From NCBI GenBank assembly GCA_964570325.1, contig CAZMXS010000009.1, positions 38,067-102,066 of the forward strand: DNA of 64,000 bases, given 5' to 3'. The position numbers and the translations under genes were made by a program. The stretch is from CAZMXS01 sp964570325. Lineage in GTDB: Bacteria > Verrucomicrobiota > Kiritimatiellia > CAIQIC01 > CAZMXS01. A model generated the notes under the pieces. It had not been told where the DNA came from, did no database searches, and worked only from the letters and a program-made list of their open reading frames with translations. Numbering within the stretch: the stretch's first letter is position 1; every line of letters begins with the position of its first letter. Positions 32,931 through 41,377 of the stretch are shown in pieces.

Positions 32931-34902
32931 TCGCGTGCGGTTCGGCAGGGCGCGCGCGCTGGCGGGCGCCGCATTGGTCGGGGTCATGCTGCTGGCGGCC
33001 GGATGCTCCGGGAAGAATGAACATCCGAATCTGCTCCTGATCACGATGGATACCACGCGGGCGGATCGGATCGGCTGCTATGGCTGTTCCCATGCGGTGA
33101 CGCCGGCGCTCGATGGCCTGGCGCGATTGGGCGTGGTATTCGACCGGGCTTACACCTGTGTGCCGATCACTCTGCCGGCGCATGCCTCGATTATGACCGG
33201 TCTCTATCCGCCCGAGCACGGCCTGCGTACGAACGGCAAAAATGCCTTGGGGCGCGATATCCCCACGCTCGCGGAAATCCTGTTGCGGGAGAACTATCTG
33301 AATGGGGCGTTTATCGCGGCCAGCGTGCTGGCGCCGGTATATGGGCTGAACCGGGGTTTTGATGTGTATGATGCCGGTTCCAATACGGTTTCGGCCCTGG
33401 CCAATCCGATGCTGGCCGATCAGCAGAACCTGCCGTACCGGCGGGGCGATGAGGTTGCGGATGCGGCGTTGCGCTGGTTGGGAAGCCTGCCCCCTGGGCA
33501 ACGCTTCTTTTGCTGGGTGCATTTTTATGATCCCCATCCGCCCCTCCACATGTATCCGGAACTGTTCCGCGACAGCCTGACCAATGCCTATGACGCGGAA
33601 GTGGCGTTCATGGACCGCCAGATTGGACGGTTGCGCCAGTTCCTGGTGAACCGCCGGCTGGATACCCGGACCATTGTGGTGGCGGTGGCCGATCATGGCG
33701 AGGGCCTGGGCGACCATGGTGAGGAGTCGCATGGCTTTTTTCTGTACAATACCACGCTGCGCGTGCCGATGATCATTGCCTGGCCGGGCAAGGTCCGGCA
33801 TGGTGTCCGCAATGGCGGGACGGTTGGGAGCGTGGATCTCTTGCCGACCCTGCTGGATCTCATGGGGATTACGCCGCCGGAGGGCCGGCGGGACGAGTAT
33901 GCCCGGCGGAGTTTCGCCAAAGCCTGCCACGGGATGCCGCTGCCTACCCGGGAATATTACGCCGAAACCATTCTGCCCTATTTGAACTTCGGTTGGTCGC
34001 CGCTTTTCTCACTGGTAAATCCCAGTTGGAAATACATCCGGGCGCCCGCCCGCGAGTTGTATGACCTGCTGACCGATCCCGGCGAGCGCATAAACCTGGC
34101 CAGTGGAAGCCCGGCGACGGCCGCGGAAATGGACGATCGGATTTCAGTTCTCCAGCGGCAAATGCTGCCGGGCGCGGCCAAAGGCATTCGGTTGAGCGAC
34201 GCGCAGCGGCGTCAGTTGGCCAGTTTGGGCTATGTTGCCGGGACCCAGTTCGACGAACTGCCGGATGAGAAAAAAGAGCTGGCTGATCCGAAGGACATGA
34301 AAGAGATCATTGAACTTCAGTCGGCCGTGTTAACCCGGCTGCAGGCCGGCGATACAGGGGATAAGGTTCTGGCGATGTGCCGCCAGATCATCGCCGCCAG
34401 CCCGGGGACGGCCATGTTTCATGAGTGGCTGGGCTTGATCCTGGCCGGCCAAGGCAACCTGGGCGCGGCCCGCCAGGCTTTCCAGGAGGCCTTGAAAATG
34501 GCGCCCAATGAAGTGACGGCGCACAACAATTACGGGCTGGCCCTGGCGCGCCAAGGCGAGTTTGCGGAGGCGATCGAGCGTTTCAGCGAGGCGCGGCGCC
34601 TGAATCCCATAGATGAATCGGTACAGCAGAATCTGGCCACCGCCTGCAATCAATATGGGATGAAACTCGGGCAGGCCGGTGACTACACGGGCGCCGTGAA
34701 GTATCTTTCCCTGGCCGTGGAAGCCCGGCCCGGTATGGCCGAGGCGCATCAGAATCTGGGTTCGGCATTGATGGGGTTGCGGCGCTATGACGAAGCGATT
34801 CGCCAGTTGGAGGAGGCCTTGCGCATTCGGCCGGACTATCCGACTGCCTTTCGGAATCTGGAAACAGCGCGGCGGCTGGCGGGCCGGGATGAGGGCCAGT
34901 GA
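32911..34902 (+). CDS. Sulfatase-fold lipoprotein with C-terminal TPR repeats (T-x-P-x-H active site)
   Basis: A 663-residue paralogue of the preceding protein. Lipobox MLLAAGC (Cys 32) predicts a lipoprotein. Metal ligands in LLITMDTTRADRIGCYG and VADHGEGLGDHGEESHG; nucleophile motif T87-L-P-A-H91. After residue 450 come TPR units such as HEWLGLILAGQGNLGAARQAF and HNNYGLALARQGEFAEAIERF. The start at 32911 gives the lipobox at the right distance; an upstream frame to 32857 is only overlap. The tandem pair is probably made from one transcript and may form a heteromer at the cell surface; that is inference. Confidence 0.85.
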   Translation: MNNNRIDRVRFGRARALAGAALVGVMLLAAGCSGKNEHPNLLLITMDTTRADRIGCYGCSHAVTPALDGLARLGVVFDRAYTCVPITLPAHASIMTGLYPPEHGLRTNGKNALGRDIPTLAEILLRENYLNGAFIAASVLAPVYGLNRGFDVYDAGSNTVSALANPMLADQQNLPYRRGDEVADAALRWLGSLPPGQRFFCWVHFYDPHPPLHMYPELFRDSLTNAYDAEVAFMDRQIGRLRQFLVNRRLDTRTIVVAVADHGEGLGDHGEESHGFFLYNTTLRVPMIIAWPGKVRHGVRNGGTVGSVDLLPTLLDLMGITPPEGRRDEYARRSFAKACHGMPLPTREYYAETILPYLNFGWSPLFSLVNPSWKYIRAPARELYDLLTDPGERINLASGSPATAAEMDDRISVLQRQMLPGAAKGIRLSDAQRRQLASLGYVAGTQFDELPDEKKELADPKDMKEIIELQSAVLTRLQAGDTGDKVLAMCRQIIAASPGTAMFHEWLGLILAGQGNLGAARQAFQEALKMAPNEVTAHNNYGLALARQGEFAEAIERFSEARRLNPIDESVQQNLATACNQYGMKLGQAGDYTGAVKYLSLAVEARPGMAEAHQNLGSALMGLRRYDEAIRQLEEALRIRPDYPTAFRNLETARRLAGRDEGQ

Positions 34903-34919
34903 TCAGTAATCAGATATGA
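34899..34919. repeat. Heptad array over the stop codon of the second sulfatase-like gene
   Basis: Units AGTGATC, AGTAATC, AGATATG. The gene's TGA stop is inside the first unit and the second unit supplies a TAA. Confidence 0.6.
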
Positions 34920-34956
34920 CGGCTGGATGGCCGCGCCGCCACCCGCCCCGCCGGAG

Positions 34957-34974
34957 CGCGGGCAGGAGCCCGCG
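34957..34974. repeat. Short GC hairpin (GCGGGC-AGGA-GCCCGC type)
   Basis: Arms CGCGGGC and GCCCGCG with an AGGA loop, between convergent genes. The same hairpin with loop TGGA occurs inside the coding region at about 53957-53974. Confidence 0.6.
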
Positions 34975-34999
34975 TTCAATTGGTTCTTCTAATCGGCCA

Positions 35000-35671
35000 T
35001 CAAGGGGTCGCGGTTGCGCCCGGTTGATTGGTGCCGGCCGGCGCGGACGAGTGCTTCTTGTACCAATGCTCGGACCGTTTGATGTGGCGGCCCAGTCCGA
35101 GATCGGTGGCTTGCTCGAAGTAGGTTTCAAAGCCTTTGGGGTCGAAAGTGGTCCCCATTTGATCCAGTTCCGCTAGGTTCACGAAAGGACGATTGCAGCC
35201 GCGTGGATCTTTGGAATAGCCGATGCCGAACAGGAAGCCGATATTCCGCATGGCTTGCTTCTTGAGCCGGAAGATAAATTGATCCGGCGCTCCTTCCGCG
35301 GGTTTGAGCAAGTTGACATTGACCAAGGCCCAGCGACTTTCGGGCGCGACGATACTGTATTCCGCGATCGGATTGGCCGGCGCCACCAGGGCGACGAAAC
35401 AGACATCTTCCGGGGTCATCAGATCAATCAGCTTCCGGCCTTGATCGAAAAGGTTGGCTGTCGGGTCCGGCTGCGTCTCGACCGCGCGCACCTTGGTCAT
35501 CAGGAAGGTCTCGAGATGCGCGCGCACGGCCTCCAGCGTGTCGTTATCCACGGCGCCGACATTGATTAGGGCGATTGTTTTTTCAACGGGTTCCTCCGCC
35601 AATGCCGCCGGCGCAACGGCCATCACGGCCAACCCCATCATGGCCAAAGCCAATAATCCGCGGATTTTCAT
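35000..35671 (-). CDS. Secreted archaemetzincin-like protein without the zinc motif
   Basis: A 223-residue exported protein with a clean signal peptide (cleavage after ALA, residue 25). The segment LKKQAMRNIGFLFGIGYSKDPRGCNRPFVNLAELDQMG lines up in spacing with archaemetzincin zinc sites (HELGHxxGLxHC...P.C.M.....L.....D), but each zinc-binding position is changed: HExxH reads MRNIG, and the third ligand is Y. It also keeps a 'FVALVAPANPIAEYSIV' strand, where metzincins have the edge strand. So it looks like a non-catalytic relative. The C-terminal tail (SAPAGTNQPGATATP) is low complexity. The identification rests on pattern only. Confidence 0.5.
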   Translation of the reverse strand: MKIRGLLALAMMGLAVMAVAPAALAEEPVEKTIALINVGAVDNDTLEAVRAHLETFLMTKVRAVETQPDPTANLFDQGRKLIDLMTPEDVCFVALVAPANPIAEYSIVAPESRWALVNVNLLKPAEGAPDQFIFRLKKQAMRNIGFLFGIGYSKDPRGCNRPFVNLAELDQMGTTFDPKGFETYFEQATDLGLGRHIKRSEHWYKKHSSAPAGTNQPGATATP

Positions 35672-35757
35672 TCCATCCTCCGAACCTTTGGTTATGGAAA
35701 AATACGCCGGCTGATATTATCAATCAGTTTTGAAAACGCAAGCCGGTGCGGTTTGTC

Positions 35758-37719
35758 ATGGAATGGAGCCAAAAAAACATGGCCTGGCTGTTGGCCGCCG
35801 TCCTGGTTTTGGGCGCGGCGCTGCGTGTGATTTATTACCGCGAGATACGGTCAGCGCCCGAATTCGGATTCCCGGCGGTTGATGCGGGTTATCATGATGC
35901 CTGGGCCCGAGCCGCCGTCAGCGGCGACTGGAATCCGACCAAGCAGAATGATGTGTCCGCCATACCCGGCAACGCTTATCTTCGGCCGCCGGGCTATACC
36001 TGGTTCCTGATCTGGGTTTATCGAATTTTCGGGCCGAAATATGCCGCCGTCCGAATCGCTCAGATGGGGCTGGGATTGCTGAACATCGTATTGGCGTTCG
36101 CGCTTGGGCGGCGCCTGTTTGATATGGCAACCGGCTTGATCTGGGCGCTGATGATGGCCGTTTACTGGGCGTTCATTTACTTTGAAGGCGAACTCCTGGA
36201 ACCGACGGTTTTGATTACATTGAGCTTGGCGTTGATGCTCGCGCTGGAAGGCTGGCGCCGGGATCGTTTGCCGCGGCAAGCAATCAGCGTCGGCGTCTGG
36301 CTGGGGCTATTTGCCGTTACCCGACCGAATATCCTGCTGTTTGCGCCGGTGGTCCTGCTTTGGCTGGGTTGGAACGAACGCTGGGCGCCGGTGCGGGCGG
36401 TCAGGGCGTCGGCCTTCTTTATCCTTGGGATGGCGGTCATTATCCTGCCGGTCACATTGCGCAACATTATCGTGGCGGGCGACCTGGTGCTGATTTCGTC
36501 CAATGCCGGGATCAATCTTTACATCGGCAACAATGAGCAGGCGGATGGTCTGTTTATCGGACATGTGCCGGGGTCCGATGAGTTTGGGACCAGCGACGTC
36601 TATCCGGAAATCGTTCAACGGATGGAGCGCAAGGAGGGGCGGCGGCTCAAGTATTCGGAAGTATCGCGTTATTTCAGCCGCCAGGCTTGGGATTATATCC
36701 GCGCGCATCCGCGCGCGACATTCAGGCTGCTGGTTCGAAAGGCCCTGCTGTTCTGGGGCCCGTTGGAGACCGGGCATAATAAGTCCATTTATTACGACCG
36801 GGCTTTCTCGCGGTTGCTGTCCCGACTGCCGTTGGATTTCGCGGTGGCGCTGGCGCTGGCGCTGCTGGGCGCGGCGACTTGTTTTTGGCGGCATGCGGCT
36901 TGTGCAGGCTTGCCCCGGTCCGGCAACTCAAGCGCCATGCTGGTTTTGATCCTGCTGTTTATCCTCGTGTATTTCGCATCATTTCTGCCTTTCTTTGTTA
37001 CGGGCCAATATCGTGTGCCGGTCATTCCGTTTCTGATGCTTTTCGCGGCCTGGGCGGTGCGCGGCTGGTTCGGCTTGTTGGCGGGCCGGCGTGGGCGGGC
37101 GGCGCTGGCCTGGCTGGCGGGGCTGGCGCTGCTGTACGCGTGTGTTTCGGTTAATTATGCCGGCTTCGAGCCCAACCTGGCGAAGTGGCATTTCGATCGT
37201 GGGACGGCGTTCGGCAAGCAGGGCCGGACAGCGGAAGCCGAGCAGTCGTACCGGGCGGTGATTTCCGCCGACCCGGCGTCGGCCGAGGCGTGGATGAATC
37301 TCGGACTGGTTGTTGAAAAACGAGCCGGACCGGAGGCGGCGGAGCCCTATTACCGGCGCGCGCTGGAACTACGGCCTGACCTGGCCAAGGCCTACAATAA
37401 TCTGGGCAACAACTTGTTTCGCCAGCATCGGCTGGCGGAGGCCGTGCAATGCTATCAATCTGCGTTGACCTTGCGCCCATCAGCCGCGGATGTTCACAAA
37501 AACCTGGCGGCGGCGTTGCTGGTCCTCAACCGCCCCGCGGAGGCCGTGCCCCATTTTGAGGCGGCGTTGCGGCTCGATCCGGACAGCCCGCGCGCGGAGG
37601 CCGGGCTGGCGGAGGCGTTGGGGAGGCTGGACCGCAAGGCCGAGGCGGCGGAGCATTTCCGGCGGGCATGGGAACTGCAGGGGAAGAAGAAGCCGCCCAA
37701 TCTGAAACCTGAAATCTGA
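35758..37719 (+). CDS. GT39/PMT-like membrane glycosyltransferase with TPR tail
   Basis: A 653-residue membrane protein. About 12 spans in the first 460 residues in the ArnT/PMT (GT39) style, with an acidic first loop (FGFPAVDAGYHDAWARAA) and PPGYTWFLIWVYRIFG, the arrangement of lipid-phosphate-sugar transferases. From about 470 to 640 come four TPR units (AYNNLGNNLFRQHRLAEAVQCYQ, VHKNLAAALLVLNRPAEAV). Transfer of a sugar from polyprenyl phosphate to protein or lipid is likely. The start at 35758 is the first ATG; GTG at 35746 is possible. The last codons and stop fall in a heptad array. Confidence 0.8.
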   Translation: MEWSQKNMAWLLAAVLVLGAALRVIYYREIRSAPEFGFPAVDAGYHDAWARAAVSGDWNPTKQNDVSAIPGNAYLRPPGYTWFLIWVYRIFGPKYAAVRIAQMGLGLLNIVLAFALGRRLFDMATGLIWALMMAVYWAFIYFEGELLEPTVLITLSLALMLALEGWRRDRLPRQAISVGVWLGLFAVTRPNILLFAPVVLLWLGWNERWAPVRAVRASAFFILGMAVIILPVTLRNIIVAGDLVLISSNAGINLYIGNNEQADGLFIGHVPGSDEFGTSDVYPEIVQRMERKEGRRLKYSEVSRYFSRQAWDYIRAHPRATFRLLVRKALLFWGPLETGHNKSIYYDRAFSRLLSRLPLDFAVALALALLGAATCFWRHAACAGLPRSGNSSAMLVLILLFILVYFASFLPFFVTGQYRVPVIPFLMLFAAWAVRGWFGLLAGRRGRAALAWLAGLALLYACVSVNYAGFEPNLAKWHFDRGTAFGKQGRTAEAEQSYRAVISADPASAEAWMNLGLVVEKRAGPEAAEPYYRRALELRPDLAKAYNNLGNNLFRQHRLAEAVQCYQSALTLRPSAADVHKNLAAALLVLNRPAEAVPHFEAALRLDPDSPRAEAGLAEALGRLDRKAEAAEHFRRAWELQGKKKPPNLKPEI

Positions 37720-37742
37720 AACCTGAAAATATGAAACCTGAG
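37701..37742. repeat. Heptad array over the stop codon of the GT39-TPR gene
   Basis: Four perfect units of YCTGAAA (TCTGAAA and CCTGAAA alternating, 37701-37728) and two degenerate ones. The gene's stop codon TGA at 37717-37719 is part of unit three, and the final residues NLKPEI are repeat-encoded. TGA stops occur in all three frames within 21 bp. Confidence 0.85.
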
Positions 37743-37757
37743 TGGGCATGCCGGTGC

Positions 37758-37793
37758 GGATCCGGTGGGACGAACCGTCCCCGGTGAGCCGCG
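37758..37793 (+). repeat. Dispersed repeat, copy 1
   Basis: Contains GGGACG-AAC-CGTCCC hairpin and ends GGTGAGCCGCG. A second, diverged copy lies at 62516-62553. Both are about 80 bp before a coding start. Confidence 0.5.
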
Positions 37794-37834
37794 ACGATGG
37801 CTCAAGCCTGGTCGGGGAGAAAAAAACAGAATTT

Positions 37835-37875
37835 TTAGTGTATTTTCATGTTTTTTATGGCCATTCTTTGCGCCT
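37835..37875 (+). promoter_or_regulatory. U-rich leader of the spermidine-synthase-like gene
   Basis: T-rich stretch with TTTTTTATGGCCATTCTTTG ending 5-6 bases before the ATG at 37876. Related to the leaders at 22131-22183 and 30818-30869. It also shares ATTTTTAGTGTATTT with 60265-60279. No Shine-Dalgarno sequence. Confidence 0.5.
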
Positions 37876-38568
37876 ATGAACCCAGTTGAGGATAGTCTGT
37901 CAACATTGACCCGCGGGCAGCGGTTTGTCCGGGCGGTGCTGATTCCGAACGCGACGGTTTTTGTATCGAGCGCCTGCATCATGATTGTTGAGCTGGTGGC
38001 CGGCCGCGTCATCTCGCGTTTTGTCGGCCAGTCGCTTTACACGTGGACTTCCGTGATCGGCGTCGTGTTGGCCGGCATTTCCGTCGGCAATTACATCGGC
38101 GGCGTGCTGGCGGATCGCTACAAACCCGCGCCCACGATTTCGTTGCTGTTCATGTTTTCGGCCGCGCTGTGCATGTGCATCCCGGCGCTCAATGCCTGGG
38201 CCGGCGGCCGTCTTTTCCTGTTGGAACGGGATTGGCCCGTCCGGATTTTTCTCCATGTGTTCTTCACGTTTTTCCTGCCGTCGTGCGCGCTGGGCATGAT
38301 CAGCCCGGTGGTGGCGCGCATGGCGGTGACCCAGTCGGCGAAAACCGGCCGGGCGATCGGCGATGTTTACGCGTGGGGCGCCGCCGGCAGCATTTTAGGC
38401 ACTTTTCTGGCCGGATATTATCTCATTGCCGCGCTGGGTACGTTCGCGGTGATCGCGGTGGTGTCCAGCGTGCTGGCGTTGATGGGGTTGCTGTACGCGG
38501 CCCGCTCCTGGGCGGCCCGTTTTTTTTTTTGCGCTAACGCTGGTGGTCGTGGCCGGAGCGGTGACTGA
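37876..38568 (+). CDS. Membrane spermidine-synthase-like protein, N-terminal half (frameshifted)
   Basis: This frame encodes the first 215 or so meaningful residues of a fused membrane/spermidine-synthase-like protein: six or seven spans, including SSACIMIVELVAGRVISRF and ALGMISPVVARMAVT, plus GRAIGDVYAWGAAGSILGTFLAGYYL, which is typical of the membrane part of such fusions. The frame is lost at a T11 run (38520-38530) and ends in an unrelated 14-residue tail. Removing one T joins it to the next entry, giving one 733-residue protein. The start at 37876 follows the U-rich leader. Confidence 0.75.
   Translation: MNPVEDSLSTLTRGQRFVRAVLIPNATVFVSSACIMIVELVAGRVISRFVGQSLYTWTSVIGVVLAGISVGNYIGGVLADRYKPAPTISLLFMFSAALCMCIPALNAWAGGRLFLLERDWPVRIFLHVFFTFFLPSCALGMISPVVARMAVTQSAKTGRAIGDVYAWGAAGSILGTFLAGYYLIAALGTFAVIAVVSSVLALMGLLYAARSWAARFFFCANAGGRGRSGD
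38520..38530 (+). other. T11 homopolymer at a frameshift
   Basis: Eleven T residues between CCCG and GCGC. The upstream frame reads R-FFF-C, the downstream frame FFF-ALTLVVVAG; a ten-T tract makes the protein continuous. Runs of this length are known to cause transcriptional slippage and sequencing error. Confidence 0.8.
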
Positions 38569-40078
38569 CGGCCCCCGCGCGCTGGCGGTGGGCCGGCTGC
38601 TGGCGTTTCGCGAGCCGGTGAATCCGGAGCGGCTGGTTTTGTTCGACCGGGAAAGCCAGTACGAGCGGGTATTGGTGACCGCCCATCCGCGCGCGCCGAA
38701 TTTCCGGGTGATGATCCTCGACAAGCTGCGCCACAGCGGCGTCAATCTGCACGACCGGCTGGACCTGTTGGCGGAATACACCTGGGTCTACGAGGCGGTC
38801 ATGGCCAAATATGCGCCGACTTCCCAACCGATATCCGCGCTGGTGATCGGCGGGGGCGGTTACATCATGCCCTATTACATCGAACGCACCCGCCCCGGCA
38901 GCCGGATCTGCGTGGCCGAAATTGATCCGGTGGTGACGGAGGCGGCCCAGCAGGCGTTCGGGCTGCCCACCAATGCCGCCATCGAAATCCACAACATGGA
39001 CGCACGGAACCTGGTTGCGGACCTGGCGCGCGACCCGCGCGCGAACCGGTTCGAGTTCATCATGGGCGATTCGATCAACCACCACTACGTCCCGTTCCAT
39101 CTGACCACCCAGGAGTTTAACGCGCAACTGGCGGCCCTGCTCGATACCAACGGCGTCTATATGCTGCATTTTGTGGACAGCCTGGCCGCCGGCCGGTTTG
39201 TAGGGTCTGTTATCCGCACGATGCGCGCGACATTCCCGCAGGTGTATGGGCTTTCCCTGTCCGCCGATCCCGCCACGATCAAGAACCTGATGGTGATCGG
39301 CGCCTGGCGCCCGCTCGACCTGGCCGACATTCCCGAACGAATTCGCGCCCGGCATCCGCAGTTCGCGGGCTTTGTGCTGACGCCGGCCATGCTGGACGAG
39401 GCGGCCGGCCGGCCCGGCGCGGTGGTGCTGACAGACGATTACGCGCCGGTGGAGAACCTGTTGCTGAATGTGGTGCGCGGCAACGATGAGGATCGCTTCC
39501 AGAAGTACTACGAGTTGAGCCTCGCGGCCGGCGCGCGCGGCGATTACACCGGCGCGGTGGCCGCGCTGGAGAAAGTGCTGCGGCGGAATCCCAACCATGC
39601 CGACGCGCTATATCACATCGCGCGCAACCAGATGCTGGCCGGCGAAAGCCGCGCGGCGTTGGCGACTGCCGACCGCCTGCTCGGCGTGGAGCCGCGGAGC
39701 GGCCGCAATCTGGCGCTGCGGGGCGAGATCCTCGCGCGGCTGGGGCGCATGGACGAAGCGTTGGCCGCCCTGGAGACGGCCGTGGCGACCGCGCCGGCTG
39801 AAACCGAGGCCCGCAATGCCCTGGGCATCCTGCTGGCCGCGCTCGGCCGGCCGGACGCGGCGCTGGAACAGTGGCGCGAGGTGCTTCAGCGCGCGCCGGC
39901 CGATGCGACGGCGCATTACTACGCGGCGCAACTGCTGTTGTCACGGGGCGACCTGGCGCAGGCCGCGCGCCATGAGGCGGAAGCCCGCCGCGCCGATCCG
40001 GAAATGCGATCCATCAAGCGGATGTTCATCCGGCTGCCGACGACCAACGCGGCGGATCTGGTGCGGCAATACTTTTAG
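38543..40078 (+). CDS. Membrane spermidine-synthase-like protein, C-terminal half with TPRs
   Basis: A 511-residue frame that continues the preceding entry. It starts in the last membrane segment, then a polyamine-synthase-type Rossmann domain with VIGGGGYIMPYYIER (SAM-binding glycine loop), VAEIDPVVTEAAQQAFGL (acidic ribose ligand) and MGDSINHHYVPFHLTTQEF, where spermidine synthases have a D-A-F/Y motif at the active site. The D-A pair is replaced by D-S, so aminopropyl transfer is uncertain. C-terminal TPRs run from about 315 to 500. The true product is probably the joined protein. Its stop overlaps that of the convergent gene by 4 bp. Confidence 0.75.
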   Translation: MVVAGAVTDGPRALAVGRLLAFREPVNPERLVLFDRESQYERVLVTAHPRAPNFRVMILDKLRHSGVNLHDRLDLLAEYTWVYEAVMAKYAPTSQPISALVIGGGGYIMPYYIERTRPGSRICVAEIDPVVTEAAQQAFGLPTNAAIEIHNMDARNLVADLARDPRANRFEFIMGDSINHHYVPFHLTTQEFNAQLAALLDTNGVYMLHFVDSLAAGRFVGSVIRTMRATFPQVYGLSLSADPATIKNLMVIGAWRPLDLADIPERIRARHPQFAGFVLTPAMLDEAAGRPGAVVLTDDYAPVENLLLNVVRGNDEDRFQKYYELSLAAGARGDYTGAVAALEKVLRRNPNHADALYHIARNQMLAGESRAALATADRLLGVEPRSGRNLALRGEILARLGRMDEALAALETAVATAPAETEARNALGILLAALGRPDAALEQWREVLQRAPADATAHYYAAQLLLSRGDLAQAARHEAEARRADPEMRSIKRMFIRLPTTNAADLVRQYF

Positions 40079-40881
40079 CCGGCGGGACGCGTCGCGCTGC
40101 CGTTGGGGATTTTTTGGGGGGGCTGGGCCGATCCATTTTTCCCGCAGCAATTCTTGTATTTCCGCCCGCTGCCGCAGGGACAAGGCGCATTACGGCCCGC
40201 CGGTGTAGCTTCCAGTTGCCGGGCGACCGATCCGGGCCGGCGCAGGTAAAACGGCGCAAGCGCCACCATGAAAATTGCGAGCGCGAGAAACTGCCGGCCG
40301 CCGGTGCTGAGAAAGAGTTTCCAGAAAGTCAATCCGGACCGCGGGCCGAAGAATTCATCCAGCATGGCGATATTTTCCGGCGTGCCGTGGATGCGGACCC
40401 GAGCCACATCGCCGGCGAAGGCTTCGACCGCGCCCCAGAGCAGCGCCAGCGGCAGGTCGCTCAGCTCGACCAGGACCAGCAAGGGGAAGGCCAGGGCCAG
40501 CGCCAGCAGCCGCCGGCGCCAGGCCAGCGGCCAGGCCAGCAGCAGCATCAAAACAATCGCGGGCGCGATCAAGACCGAGGTCGTGGAGGTGTGGACATCG
40601 GTGGTCAAATTGGTTTGGAAGCGGCCCCGCCGGTCAGTGTGCTCGACCGGCAGGGCGAAGGTGAGCTGGAGGTCGGCCCCGCACAAATCCAGGCGTTGCA
40701 CCTGCAAGGGCGTGAGCCATTCCAGCTCCGCCTTGAACAACGGCAGCAGCGGGCGGATCAGCCACTGGCCGGCGACCAGCATGGCCCCGGAGACCAGCAG
40801 GAAGGCCAGCGCCAGGCGCAACACCAGGCGGCGAATAAATCGGACCGGGCTACCGGTCGGCTGGAGGGGTGGATTGTCCAA
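40075..40881 (-). CDS. Exosortase-H-associated membrane protein with SEC-C motif
   Basis: A 268-residue membrane protein. One span near residues 18-45, a periplasmic segment with QVQRLDLCGADLQLTFALPVEH, three further spans (100-145, 205-225), and a cytoplasmic C-terminus holding a SEC-C zinc motif: NAPCPCGSGRKYKNCC. It overlaps the exosortase gene by 32 bp, so the two are translated together. Its fused position matches the membrane partner often found beside XrtH-type exosortases; the SEC-C end is an uncommon addition and may recruit another protein, as SEC-C does in SecA. Confidence 0.65.
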   Translation of the reverse strand: MDNPPLQPTGSPVRFIRRLVLRLALAFLLVSGAMLVAGQWLIRPLLPLFKAELEWLTPLQVQRLDLCGADLQLTFALPVEHTDRRGRFQTNLTTDVHTSTTSVLIAPAIVLMLLLAWPLAWRRRLLALALAFPLLVLVELSDLPLALLWGAVEAFAGDVARVRIHGTPENIAMLDEFFGPRSGLTFWKLFLSTGGRQFLALAIFMVALAPFYLRRPGSVARQLEATPAGRNAPCPCGSGRKYKNCCGKNGSAQPPQKIPNGSATRPAG

Positions 40882-41377
40882 AGCGTTCGATCCAGAAAAG
40901 GAAAAAAGCCACGCCGATAAAGATGATGACGACCTGCCAGAAATACAGGTGCGCGAAGTCGAACCACGCCGGCCGGTAACGGAAGATGTAGTAGAGGCTG
41001 ATGATCCGGACCAGGTTGACGACGTAAATCAAAGCGATGCCGGCGGCGATGCCTTCGAGCTTGCGGCGCGCCGGCATGAAATAAGCCGCGAGGGCGGCTA
41101 TCACCAGGATCATGGTTTCAATTCCTTCGCAGCCTTTCGCGATGCTCAAGCTGATGCCCGGCGCCGTGATGGCGTCCCGCCGGGCAACGGTTCGTTCGCC
41201 GGGCGTGCAGAGATTGATGATGCGCGAGGCGGTCCCGGCGTTTAGGCGATGGATGATGAACCGCGAGACGTATGGCGTGGAAACCAGGTACAAGCCCATC
41301 AGTGCCGTGAAAATGACCGCGAAGCGGACAAAGAACACGATCGGCCGGCGATTAGTTTGAAAAAACGATGAGTTCAA
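40850..41377 (-). CDS. xrtH: Exosortase, XrtH type (IPTL-CTERM specific)
   Basis: A 175-residue integral membrane cysteine transpeptidase-like protein with five or more spans. The exosortase catalytic triad is in place: C83 in AKGCEGIETM, R124 in VNLVRIISLYY, and H143 in FAHLYFWQ. The short length and the IPTL-CTERM protein encoded directly upstream fit XrtH. It should cleave IPTL tails in the inner membrane and pass the protein to a surface anchor. Order on the minus strand: IPTL substrate, hairpin, xrtH, membrane partner. Confidence 0.87.
   Translation of the reverse strand: MNSSFFQTNRRPIVFFVRFAVIFTALMGLYLVSTPYVSRFIIHRLNAGTASRIINLCTPGERTVARRDAITAPGISLSIAKGCEGIETMILVIAALAAYFMPARRKLEGIAAGIALIYVVNLVRIISLYYIFRYRPAWFDFAHLYFWQVVIIFIGVAFFLFWIERFGQSTPPADR

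Noticed and set aside
31227..33056. 609-codon minus-strand frame
   Set aside because: Antisense to the sulfatase-like gene with clear metal and nucleophile motifs; composition typical of a shadow.
37701..37742. Possible CRISPR or minisatellite
   Set aside because: Units are 7 bp without spacers, so not CRISPR; treated as a heptad array.
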